From contig NZ_JAHA01000019.1 of assembly GCF_000526935.1 (NCBI RefSeq), forward strand, positions 558,001 through 622,000: 64,000 nt of DNA, written 5' to 3'. The translations under genes were made by a program, and so were the position numbers. This DNA is from Butyrivibrio sp. FCS014. Lineage in GTDB: Bacteria > Bacillota > Clostridia > Lachnospirales > Lachnospiraceae. Positions 27,024 to 34,569 of this stretch are shown one piece after another (position 1 is the first letter of the stretch; each line of letters opens with the position of its first letter). The notes beneath the pieces are model-generated. The model did no database searches and was not told where the DNA came from. It saw nothing but the letters and a program-made list of their open reading frames with translations.

Positions 27024-27620
27024 TCACGTTAATTCGTCAAGAGTACTGCCGTAGGAAGCCAGGAACTCATTGACAAAGTCCAGAACCTCGGGAAGTTCCT
27101 GATACATGCTCCTGATGGCCTTGCCGGTGCTCTCTTTGGCTGTCCTGAACTCGCTGTTGCCGGCATTCATCTCGCCTATGCACTTGATGAGGGCAGAGAG
27201 CTTATCCGCAGCCTTCACAAGCTTTCTCATGTAGAGTTCGTCCTCATCCTGGCTTGCAGGCCTGAATATCTCCTCAAAGGAAGGCCTAAGGTCCTCGGGA
27301 AGCTTCTCCAAAAGCTTGTTGTCCGCAATGGCCTCCACCTCCTTGTAGGCATGCTTAAGCTCGGAATTGAAATACTTGACGGGAGTAGGCATATCTCCGG
27401 TGATGATCTCCGACGCATCGTGATAAAGGCCAATGAGCGCAGCCTTATTGGCATCAAGATTCCTTCCGTAGCGCACATTACCTATGGTGCAAAGAGCATG
27501 AGCTATCATAGCCACTTCCATGGAATGCTCGCACAGATTCTCGGCCCTTGTATTGCGCATCAGCGCCCATCTCTCTATATATTTCATCCTTGAGATAAGT
27601 GCAAAAAAGTTGTAATTCAT
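27024..27620 (-). CDS. yfbR: 5'-deoxynucleotidase YfbR-like HD hydrolase
   Basis: HD-superfamily phosphohydrolase acting on deoxyribonucleoside 5'-monophosphates. 198 residues. Metal ligands are in RAENLCEHSMEVAMIAHAL, LYHDASEIITGDMPTPVK and KAADKLSALIKC, all close to the YfbR pattern. The ATG at 27620 is chosen because GGGAGG lies 6 nt upstream; the ATG two codons earlier directly abuts it. Third gene after lepA and hemW. Confidence 0.9.
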   Translation of the reverse strand: MNYNFFALISRMKYIERWALMRNTRAENLCEHSMEVAMIAHALCTIGNVRYGRNLDANKAALIGLYHDASEIITGDMPTPVKYFNSELKHAYKEVEAIADNKLLEKLPEDLRPSFEEIFRPASQDEDELYMRKLVKAADKLSALIKCIGEMNAGNSEFRTAKESTGKAIRSMYQELPEVLDFVNEFLASYGSTLDELT

Positions 27621-27639
27621 AACCATCCTCCCAATATTC

Positions 27640-28818
27640 TTAATCCAGTAAAAAATCCGCCATTACAGTATTGCTTACATCAAGGCCCTTCTCGGTGAGC
27701 CTTAAATATTCACCGCCATCTTCGCCGCTATAGTCTGTCCACTCAAGAAGCTCAAGGTCTATGTACCTTTGGATAACATCCTTGTACACCTCTTCCATAT
27801 CCCTTCCGAAGTTCCGGAAAAACAGCCTCTTACTGACTCCCTTTGTAAGTCTAAGGCCAAGGAACATGAATTCCTCCATCTGCGACTTAACGTCAAGCTC
27901 TTCAACATCCTGCCTTATATCCTTAAGGTCAAAAGAGCCATCACCTCCCGGTACTCCCCTGAAAAACTCCTCGTAAGCCTTAAGATCCCTTGTGTTGCTC
28001 CATCTTATATTGTCCACTAAAGATGCCGCTCCAAGGCCAAGTCCAAGATAGTCGCCCCGTCTCCAGTATACCTTGTTGTGGCGGCATTCATACCCCTGCC
28101 CGGAATAATTAGATATCTCATATCTGTGATATCCTGCCTCCTTAAGCATGCGCCCGGTCTCGTGATACATCCGCCTGTCCAGCTCCTCATCCGGGAGATC
28201 CAATTCCATGTCGTAGAAGGGGGTTCCCTCCTCAAGGATAAGACTGTAGGCGGAAACATGCTCCGGATGAAGCCCGATGACCCTTCCAACGGTATCAAGG
28301 TATGAATCAAGGCTCTGCCCGGGAAGTGCACTCATGATATCCACATTGATATTATTAAAGCCCACCTCTCTTGCCGATTCAAAAGTGTGATAAAACATGG
28401 CACTGTCGTGGGCTCTTCCCAAAGCCTTCAGCTCCTCATCATTAAGGGACTGGGCTCCGATACTGAGCCTGTTAAATCCGGCTCTTCTAAAGTCCGACAG
28501 CTTCTCCTTCATGGCTGATGCGGGGTTCACCTCTATACTGATCTCCGCATCAGCATCTACGTCAAAGTTATCACCTATAGTGTTCAATAAACGACACACA
28601 TCCTTCGATTCGGGAAAAGAGGGTGTGCCTCCTCCAAAGAATATGGAGATAACCCTGTGGTCCTTAAGGGAGTCTGCCGATATCCGTATCTCTTTTGCCA
28701 GGGCTTCAAAATAGCGCTCCTGCACTGACTTATCCGCATAAAAAGAAAGGAAGTCGCAATATAAGCACTTCCTTACGCAGAACGGTATGTGGACATAAAG
28801 TGACAGCTCTTTTGCCAT
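27640..28818 (-). CDS. hemW: HemW-type radical SAM protein (heme chaperone)
   Basis: Coproporphyrinogen oxidase-like protein of the HemW group, thought to bind and hand over heme. 392 residues. The cluster motif is VHIPFCVRKCLYCDF (CX3CX2C followed by Phe, lacking the fourth Cys of HemN). FFGGGTPS and the radical SAM barrel follow (NVDIMSALPGQ), with an HemN C-terminal domain at about 300-392. The start at 28818 follows GGAGAG. It begins 17 nt after lepA, an arrangement common in Firmicutes. Confidence 0.93.
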   Translation of the reverse strand: MAKELSLYVHIPFCVRKCLYCDFLSFYADKSVQERYFEALAKEIRISADSLKDHRVISIFFGGGTPSFPESKDVCRLLNTIGDNFDVDADAEISIEVNPASAMKEKLSDFRRAGFNRLSIGAQSLNDEELKALGRAHDSAMFYHTFESAREVGFNNINVDIMSALPGQSLDSYLDTVGRVIGLHPEHVSAYSLILEEGTPFYDMELDLPDEELDRRMYHETGRMLKEAGYHRYEISNYSGQGYECRHNKVYWRRGDYLGLGLGAASLVDNIRWSNTRDLKAYEEFFRGVPGGDGSFDLKDIRQDVEELDVKSQMEEFMFLGLRLTKGVSKRLFFRNFGRDMEEVYKDVIQRYIDLELLEWTDYSGEDGGEYLRLTEKGLDVSNTVMADFLLD

Positions 28819-28835
28819 ACTGCTCTCCACGGTCC

Positions 28836-30644
28836 TCAGTCGGTATTGTCAAGCTTGAGTACGCTAAGGAATGCAGACTGGGGAACCTCCACATTTCCGA
28901 TCTGGCGCATTTTCTTTTTACCCTCTTTTTGCTTCTCAAGAAGTTTCTTCTTACGGGTGATATCACCGCCGTAGCACTTGGCAAGCACGTCCTTGCGGTA
29001 CGCCTTAACGGTCTCTCTGGCGATGACCTTGCCGCCAACGGAAGCCTGGATGGGAATCTCAAAAAGGTGCCTTGGGATCTCTTCCTTGAGCTTCTCGCAC
29101 ATCTTGCGGCCGCGCTCGTAGGCTCCGTCCTTGTGAACGATAAAGGAAAGGGCATCCACTTCCTCTCTGTTAATGAGGATGTCCAGCTTGACAAGGTCTG
29201 ATTTCTCGTAGCCCTTGAGTTCATAGTCAAAGGAAGCATAGCCCCTGGATCTGGACTTTAAGGCATCGAAGAAATCATAGATTATCTCATTTAAGGGCAG
29301 CTCATATTTGAGGATAGCCCTGGTCTGTTCAATGTAGTCGGTACTTAAATATTTGCCGCGTCTTTCCTGGCAAAGCTGCATAATGGCGCCAACATAGTCG
29401 GTGGTCACCATGATTTCGCCGTTTACTATGGGTTCCTCCATGTAATCGATCTCGGAAGGATCCGGAAGATTGGTGGGGTTGGTGAGATCAAACACCTCTC
29501 CGTCGGTCTTGTGAACCTTGTAGACAACAGAAGGAGCTGTGGTGACAAGGTTTAGATCATACTCTCTCTCAAGTCTCTCCTGAACAACCTCCAGGTGAAG
29601 GAGTCCAAGGAAGCCTGCTCTGAATCCAAAGCCCAGAGCTTGAGAAGTCTCCGGCTCATAGAATAAAGATGCATCATTGAGCTGCAATTTCTCCAAAGCA
29701 TCGCGAAGATCTGAATAATGGGCGGAATCTGCGGGATACAGTCCGCAGTAAACCATGGGCATTACCTTCTTGTAGCCCGGAAGCGCCTCAGCGCAGGGCC
29801 TTGCGGAATCCGTAACGGTATCACCCACTCTTGTATCCTGAATATTCTTGATGGATGCGGTGAAGTATCCCACATCACCGGCAGTAAGCTCATCACTGGG
29901 AATGAAGCTTCCGGGGGCAAAGTAGCCGACTTCCACAACTTCAGCCTCGGCTCCCGTTGCCATGAATTTAACCTTCATGCCTTTTTTGACAGCACCGTCC
30001 CTTATCCTTACAAATACGATAACGCCTCTGTAGGAGTCGTAGATACTGTCGAAAATAAGTGCCTTAAGAGGTGCGGACGCATCTCCTGTGGGAGCAGGGA
30101 TTTTGTGCACCACTGCCTCCAGCACATCCTCAATTCCTATGCCGTTCTTGGCGGAGATAAGAGGAGCATCCTGTGCTTCAAGCCCTATTACATCCTCGAT
30201 CTCATCCTTGGCTTCCTGGGGCATTGCGCTGGGAAGGTCAATCTTGTTGATGACAGGGAAAACATCGAGGTCATGATCCAGGGCCATATATACGTTGGCC
30301 AGTGTCTGTGCCTCTACGCCCTGAGTTGCATCGACAACAAGAATTGCTCCGTCACAGGCAGCAAGGCTCCTTGATACCTCGTATCCAAAGTCTACGTGAC
30401 CTGGAGTGTCTATCATGTTGAAGGTATACTCCTGTCCGTCCTTGGCCTTATATATCATCCTTACAGCCTGGGATTTAATGGTGATACCTCTCTCCCTCTC
30501 TATATCCATATTGTCCAGAACCTGATTCTGCATCTCTCTTAAGGTGAGAACACCGGTCTTCTCGATCATACGGTCGGCAAGTGTTGATTTGCCGTGATCG
30601 ATATGGGCAACTATACAAAAATTTCTAATCTTACTCTGATCCAC
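28836..30644 (-). CDS. lepA: Elongation factor 4 (LepA)
   Basis: Ribosome-associated GTPase that influences translocation and 30S assembly. 602 residues. The G domain has [13 protein letters not shown] (G1), DTPGHVDF (G3) and NKIDLPSA (G4). The specific C-terminal domain is rich in Lys/Arg and ends [17 protein letters not shown] followed by [11 protein letters not shown]. Translation starts at GTG (30644), with AGAGGA 7 nt upstream. Confidence 0.97.
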   Translation of the reverse strand: MDQSKIRNFCIVAHIDHGKSTLADRMIEKTGVLTLREMQNQVLDNMDIERERGITIKSQAVRMIYKAKDGQEYTFNMIDTPGHVDFGYEVSRSLAACDGAILVVDATQGVEAQTLANVYMALDHDLDVFPVINKIDLPSAMPQEAKDEIEDVIGLEAQDAPLISAKNGIGIEDVLEAVVHKIPAPTGDASAPLKALIFDSIYDSYRGVIVFVRIRDGAVKKGMKVKFMATGAEAEVVEVGYFAPGSFIPSDELTAGDVGYFTASIKNIQDTRVGDTVTDSARPCAEALPGYKKVMPMVYCGLYPADSAHYSDLRDALEKLQLNDASLFYEPETSQALGFGFRAGFLGLLHLEVVQERLEREYDLNLVTTAPSVVYKVHKTDGEVFDLTNPTNLPDPSEIDYMEEPIVNGEIMVTTDYVGAIMQLCQERRGKYLSTDYIEQTRAILKYELPLNEIIYDFFDALKSRSRGYASFDYELKGYEKSDLVKLDILINREEVDALSFIVHKDGAYERGRKMCEKLKEEIPRHLFEIPIQASVGGKVIARETVKAYRKDVLAKCYGGDITRKKKLLEKQKEGKKKMRQIGNVEVPQSAFLSVLKLDNTD

Positions 30645-30698
30645 TTATATATCCTCTTGCGTTTATTTTTATGTCCGCAGGTCTACCACGTACGCAAA

Positions 30699-30707
30699 AT
30701 TATATCA
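30699..30707 (-). promoter_or_regulatory. Extended -10 promoter of lepA-hemW-yfbR
   Basis: TGATATAAT on the minus strand, about 55 nt before the lepA GTG. No clear -35 box. Confidence 0.45.
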
Positions 30708-30737
30708 TACTTTGCCTGTCGCTGGCACAAAAATATG

Positions 30738-30766
30738 TTGACAGTTTATTGAATTTACTCTAATAT
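30738..30766 (+). promoter_or_regulatory. Consensus promoter of rpsT
   Basis: TTGACA (30738-30743), 17-nt spacer, TAATAT (30761-30766). Divergent from the lepA promoter. Confidence 0.8.
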
Positions 30767-30777
30767 ATTTAACGTAT

Positions 30778-30812
30778 GTGGTATTAACTGTCCGTGTCCG
30801 GCTAAATACCAC
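30778..30812 (+). promoter_or_regulatory. rpsT leader hairpin
   Basis: Near the 5' end of the predicted mRNA, GTGGTATT (30778-30785) pairs with AATACCAC (30805-30812). The loop holds TCCGTGTCCGG. This could be an autoregulatory S20 site, but I know no defined consensus to match it. Confidence 0.4.
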
Positions 30813-30849
30813 TGATAACAACGTATAGTAAGTTTTTTCGGAGGTAATT

Positions 30850-31113
30850 ATGGCAAATATCAAATCCGCCAAGAAGAGAGTATTAGTTAATAAGAAGAAG
30901 GCTGACCAGAACCAGATGATCAAGTCTGCTGTTAAGACAGAGATCAAGAAGGTTAGAGCTGCTATCGAGGCTGGCAACAAGGAAGAGGCTGCTAAGGCAC
31001 TTCTTGCTGCAACATCTGCTATCGACAAGGCTGAGTCAAAGGGCGTATTCAAGAAGAACACTGCTTCTAGAAAAGTTTCACGTCTTGCACTTGCTGTAAA
31101 CAAGCTTTCTTAA
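30850..31113 (+). CDS. rpsT: 30S ribosomal protein S20
   Basis: Primary 16S rRNA-binding protein of the small subunit. 87 residues, basic throughout, starting MANIKSAKKRVLVNKKKADQ, the typical S20 beginning. CGGAGG lies 5 nt before the ATG. A single-gene transcript between its own promoter and the terminator at 31132-31166. Codon use is strongly biased, as expected for a ribosomal protein. Confidence 0.97.
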   Translation: MANIKSAKKRVLVNKKKADQNQMIKSAVKTEIKKVRAAIEAGNKEEAAKALLAATSAIDKAESKGVFKKNTASRKVSRLALAVNKLS

Positions 31114-31131
31114 TCATTTTTTATGAATATG

Positions 31132-31166
31132 AAAAGACCGGCATCTCTCACGTGCCGGTCTTTTTT
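31132..31166. terminator. Bidirectional terminator between rpsT and the convergent gene
   Basis: AAAAGACCGGCA (31132-31143) pairs with TGCCGGTCTTTT around a 9-nt loop. T runs occur on both strands, so it can end rpsT and the minus-strand gene cluster. Confidence 0.92.
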
Positions 31167-31183
31167 ATTTGCTTTTTTATGGA

Positions 31184-32206
31184 TCATAACGTTGTTTCGT
31201 GATGCTCTTTTCTTCTGCTCTGATCCTTCACTTCTTCCATGCTGCTCTCGTACTCTGAAGAATACATGGTAGGGTTGCCTGCAATGGTCCTGTCTCTGTA
31301 CCACTCAAGGAAGCTCTTGACGGGCCCAGGGGTAAATCTTGACATGACAACCTTGTATCTGGCATAGAGCTCCACTACTTCTTCCCTGGCATTTCCCACA
31401 AAAGCGCCGGGATCAAGATTCATCTTTTCCCTGATAATACTAAAGGACTTATCAAGAGAATTGCTGATGGATTCCACACGGTTTCCAAAGCCCTCGCTTA
31501 TGGCACCCACGCGGTTTCCGATGCCCTCACTTATGGCACCGACACGGTTTCCGATGCCCTCACTTATGGCATCAACACGGTTTTCGATGCCCTCGCGAAC
31601 ATCCTCTCCCCTGAAGGCAATGATAACATCCAGTCTCTTTTGCATCCTGCGCATCTCAACCTTGGCCTTCTCCATGTAATCAAGAACGTCCTTAAGATCC
31701 ATGGCCGTTTTGAAGGCCAGTGCAAAATCGATGCTGACCAAAACCGTAAGCGCCACAGTGGCCACGGTCACGATGTTGTATGGAATTGAAACAATGATGC
31801 TCTCGATGGGAATCTGAAGGTAATGGGTAAAGATAACGGTGCATGCGCCCCACACAATGGTGGATTCCAGGCAGATGTAGCCGTGGAAGTTAAACTTCTT
31901 GTGGGAATAGTCCCAGTATCTCACCTTAAAAAGAGACTCCATCACTATACCCGTGATAAGCTCCAGCATCGTAGCTCCCATGCATCCTGCGATGAATACG
32001 AGAAATACATTGTCGTAATAGGGCTTTGACACCACCAGCATCATAATTCCGCCGGTTCCGTATAACGGCAAAAAGGGTCCACGCATGAACCCTCTGTTTA
32101 CCGGATGTTTTTCCATTATAGTTACATAGGTGGATTCGAAACACCACCCGAAAAAGCTGTAGAAATAAAACAGAAACAGCCATTGAAGCGGCAGGTAATT
32201 AAACAT
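31184..32206 (-). CDS. Putative ABC-transporter type IV membrane protein (PF06541-like) with coiled-coil tail
   Basis: Membrane protein of the family annotated as putative ABC-transporter type IV; no transport role is proven. 340 residues. About four or five TM helices lie in the first 170 residues, beginning with FYFYSFFGWCFES and RGPFLPLYGTG, typical for the family. After that comes a cytoplasmic coiled coil with four copies of an 11-residue unit of the type GIGNRVGAISE (about 223-266), an unusual insertion encoded by 33-bp DNA repeats. The start at 32206 follows AGGAG; 44 upstream codons are open but overlap the previous gene and are Arg-rich. Last gene of the GTPase cluster. Confidence 0.75.
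   Translation of the reverse strand: MFNYLPLQWLFLFYFYSFFGWCFESTYVTIMEKHPVNRGFMRGPFLPLYGTGGIMMLVVSKPYYDNVFLVFIAGCMGATMLELITGIVMESLFKVRYWDYSHKKFNFHGYICLESTIVWGACTVIFTHYLQIPIESIIVSIPYNIVTVATVALTVLVSIDFALAFKTAMDLKDVLDYMEKAKVEMRRMQKRLDVIIAFRGEDVREGIENRVDAISEGIGNRVGAISEGIGNRVGAISEGFGNRVESISNSLDKSFSIIREKMNLDPGAFVGNAREEVVELYARYKVVMSRFTPGPVKSFLEWYRDRTIAGNPTMYSSEYESSMEEVKDQSRRKEHHETTL
31475..31600. repeat. 33-bp tandem repeats inside a coding region
   Basis: Three to four units around CGGTTTCCGATGCCCTCACT, encoding the repeated 11-residue GIGNRVGAISE segment of the membrane protein. Only a few substitutions separate the units. Confidence 0.8.
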
Positions 32207-32219
32207 ACAAATCTCCTGA

Positions 32220-33164
32220 TTACTGCTGTGGATTGGAGAAATCGATAACCTGATTCTCCGGAGCAGTAGTCTTCTCCACCGAAATAGCCACAAGCACAGG
32301 GCCTTCACCCTTGTATTCCGGCACGAACTGCTTAACAACCTTAGCTGTTACAAGAACCCAGTCCTTCTCCTTAAGTTCCTGCGCCTTGTCATATTCGCAG
32401 GCAAATCCCAGGAACTGCATATCCTGGGCGCAGCAGGTCATAGCCATACGTCCGGGAACAAATCTGTCCTTCGGGAACTCCTCGGGCTTAAGAACCATGC
32501 CCTTGAAACGCACATTCTTGCCCTCATATCTCTCAACATGATCAAGGGCATCCAGATAAAACATTCCGTAGCCGTAGTTGTTAAGATCTATGGGATCCTG
32601 AGTAAGGTCAAAGGGCAGATCCTCATCAAGAGTCACATCCACCTCTCCGTCCTTGTCCTCAAAGATAATATCAGCCTTCTGGTTAATGGCCTTTACATTC
32701 CTCTTGTAGGAAGCAAGGTCCTCGATTCCGTCACAGCGGTTGAACAGTATCATATCGGAATTTCTGATCTGCTCAGCCAAAAGAGACTTCATGTTGCTGA
32801 AATACAGCTCGAAACTGGAAGCATCGATCACAGTTATCTGCTGCTCTAAGTTCCACATAATGGGAAGCTTCATATTCTTGAAATTCCACATGCCGTTGTA
32901 CTCAATAAGAATACGCTCGGGGCCATGCTTGGCATCAAGAGCAATGAGGGCTTCGGGGGTAAAATCCTCCTCATCCTCTATGCGCTCAACCACCGTATTG
33001 GTGCTCTTTAAAAGCTTTTCTTCATAATCATTCTCGCCCTCTTCGCATACTATAAGAAGAGTCTTGCCCTTTGTTCTGAAATAGGGCTGAGCAATGGTGT
33101 ATCTGAAGAAGTCTGTCTTACCGGCATCAAGAAATCCGTTGATAATATAAACAGGTTTCATCAC
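32220..33164 (-). CDS. COG0523-type GTPase fused to a YcgQ (DUF1980/TIGR03943)-like C-terminal domain
   Basis: GTPase of the CobW/P47K group, 314 residues. Walker A is GFLDAGKTDFF near residue 10, and a NKxD-like site is FNRCD. The CxCC metal motif typical of CobW proteins is missing. From about residue 215 the chain changes: GKNVRFKGMVLKPEEF and FVPGRMAMTCCAQDMQFLG resemble the C-terminal domain of YcgQ-type proteins (DUF1980), which usually occur with a membrane partner. It starts 16 nt after the His-rich GTPase gene. A role in zinc or other metal handling is inferred from family and neighbour only. Confidence 0.8.
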   Translation of the reverse strand: MMKPVYIINGFLDAGKTDFFRYTIAQPYFRTKGKTLLIVCEEGENDYEEKLLKSTNTVVERIEDEEDFTPEALIALDAKHGPERILIEYNGMWNFKNMKLPIMWNLEQQITVIDASSFELYFSNMKSLLAEQIRNSDMILFNRCDGIEDLASYKRNVKAINQKADIIFEDKDGEVDVTLDEDLPFDLTQDPIDLNNYGYGMFYLDALDHVERYEGKNVRFKGMVLKPEEFPKDRFVPGRMAMTCCAQDMQFLGFACEYDKAQELKEKDWVLVTAKVVKQFVPEYKGEGPVLVAISVEKTTAPENQVIDFSNPQQ

Positions 33165-33180
33165 TTCTTTACCTCTCTAA

Positions 33181-34446
33181 TCAGAGTCTTCTGAACAGTT
33201 TCTGAAGGTTGTCCTCGTTGAGCTCGGAACCGATAACGCAGAACTTACCTGTAACATCTGCTGCTCCGTCCCTGACCTCAGCCTCTCCGGGAACATAATC
33301 AAACTCTATCCAATTACCGTCAACCGAAGGAACAACACCCTTGGTACGAAGAACGATTCCGTAAGTCTCCTCATCCTCCAGCTTGCCAAGCATTCCTTCG
33401 ATTTCTTCCTTAGTGTACTTAAGGGGTGTCTCCATACCCCAGCTCATGAAGATATCATCAGCGTCATGGTGATGATGTTCATGGTCATGGTCATCATGAT
33501 CGTGATCGTGGTCATCATGGTCATGATGATGCTCATGCTCGTGATCATGCTCGTCGTGGTCATCATGGTCGTGGTGATGGTGCTCATGCTCGTGATCGTG
33601 CTCGTCGTGGTCATCATGGTCGTGATGATGGTGCTCATGCTCGTGATCGTGCTCGTCATGCTCATCGTGGTCATGATGATGGTGGTGGCACTCGCACTCC
33701 TCGTCATCGCACTCTCCCTCGGGATGTGCACTGTAGATTACGGAGCCATCCTCAGCAACGGTCTTGTGGCTTCCGTGATCATGATGGTGATGATGATGGT
33801 GATGCTCCTGCTCCATTACAAGCTTAAGAAGCTCAGCCTCAAGGTCATTGTTACCCTCGAAGGTATCCAGTATCTCTTTTCCGGTGATCTGATCAAGAGG
33901 TGTTGTGATAATTGTAGCCTTGCTGTTGTGCTCACGAATAAGCTCAACAGCTGTCTCGATCTTGCTCTGATCAGCCTTGTCTGTTCTTGTAAGAATGATT
34001 GTTCCTGCATTCTCGATCTGGTTGATAAAGAACTCACCGAAGTTCTTGATATAAACCTTGGCCTTGGAAACATCAACAACGGTAACTGCACTGTTGAGCT
34101 CCATGTTATCATCTGTATCTGCAATGTTCTGGATAGCTCTCATTACATCTGAAAGCTTGCCTACGCCTGAGGGTTCAATGAGGATTCTCTCAGGTGAGTA
34201 CTGATCCATTACCTGCTTGAGGGATGTCTCGAAATCTCCAACCAGTGAACAGCAGATGCATCCTGAATTCATCTCGGTGATCTCGATTCCGGACTCCTTA
34301 AGGAAGCCTCCGTCAATACCGATCTCTCCAAACTCGTTTTCAATAAGAACAACTCTTGTTCCTGCCAAAGCCTCCTTTAAAAGCTTCTTTATCAATGTGG
34401 TCTTGCCGGCTCCGAGGAAACCGGAAATTATATCTATTTTTGTCAT
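33181..34446 (-). CDS. COG0523 (CobW/ZNG1-type) GTPase with very His-rich metal-binding insertion
   Basis: Putative zinc metallochaperone GTPase, 421 residues. Walker A is GFLGAGKTTLIKK and the metal motif CICC occurs in MNSGCICCSL (Cys cluster near residue 67). A His-rich insertion spans about residues 212-335. It starts HHHHHHHHDHG, then contains repeated 17-residue units of His, Asp and Glu, with additional Cys in CDDEECEC. The CobW C-terminal domain follows (WGMETPLKYTKEEIEGMLG). The ATG at 34446 follows TTGGAG. It heads a three-gene transcript with a second GTPase and a membrane protein. No Zur box was recognised upstream. Confidence 0.9.
   Translation of the reverse strand: MTKIDIISGFLGAGKTTLIKKLLKEALAGTRVVLIENEFGEIGIDGGFLKESGIEITEMNSGCICCSLVGDFETSLKQVMDQYSPERILIEPSGVGKLSDVMRAIQNIADTDDNMELNSAVTVVDVSKAKVYIKNFGEFFINQIENAGTIILTRTDKADQSKIETAVELIREHNSKATIITTPLDQITGKEILDTFEGNNDLEAELLKLVMEQEHHHHHHHHDHGSHKTVAEDGSVIYSAHPEGECDDEECECHHHHHDHDEHDEHDHEHEHHHHDHDDHDEHDHEHEHHHHDHDDHDEHDHEHEHHHDHDDHDHDHDDHDHEHHHHDADDIFMSWGMETPLKYTKEEIEGMLGKLEDEETYGIVLRTKGVVPSVDGNWIEFDYVPGEAEVRDGAADVTGKFCVIGSELNEDNLQKLFRRL
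33462..33690. repeat. 51-bp tandem repeats coding for the His-rich segment
   Basis: At least two and a half near-identical 51-bp units, coding for a 17-residue His/Asp/Glu unit of the type HEHEHHHHDHDDHDEHD. Homogeneity at DNA level points to recent expansion or gene conversion. Confidence 0.85.
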
Positions 34447-34569
34447 ATACACTCCAATCTGCACTGTGATTCTGTGCTATATCCGCTACAACACATCTAT
34501 TCTATGCAGACTGCCCCATAATGTCAAGAAATCTGTTAGCAATAGCTTCCAAGGGGTGTTTGAGGCCGT

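Noticed and set aside
33462-33690. Regular repeats as a CRISPR array
   Set aside because: The repeats are contiguous, without unique spacers, and are in frame with a metal-binding protein.
33466-34152. Val/Met-rich plus-strand frame opposite the His-rich GTPase
   Set aside because: It is the complement of His/Asp codon repeats and would be a nonsense low-complexity peptide.
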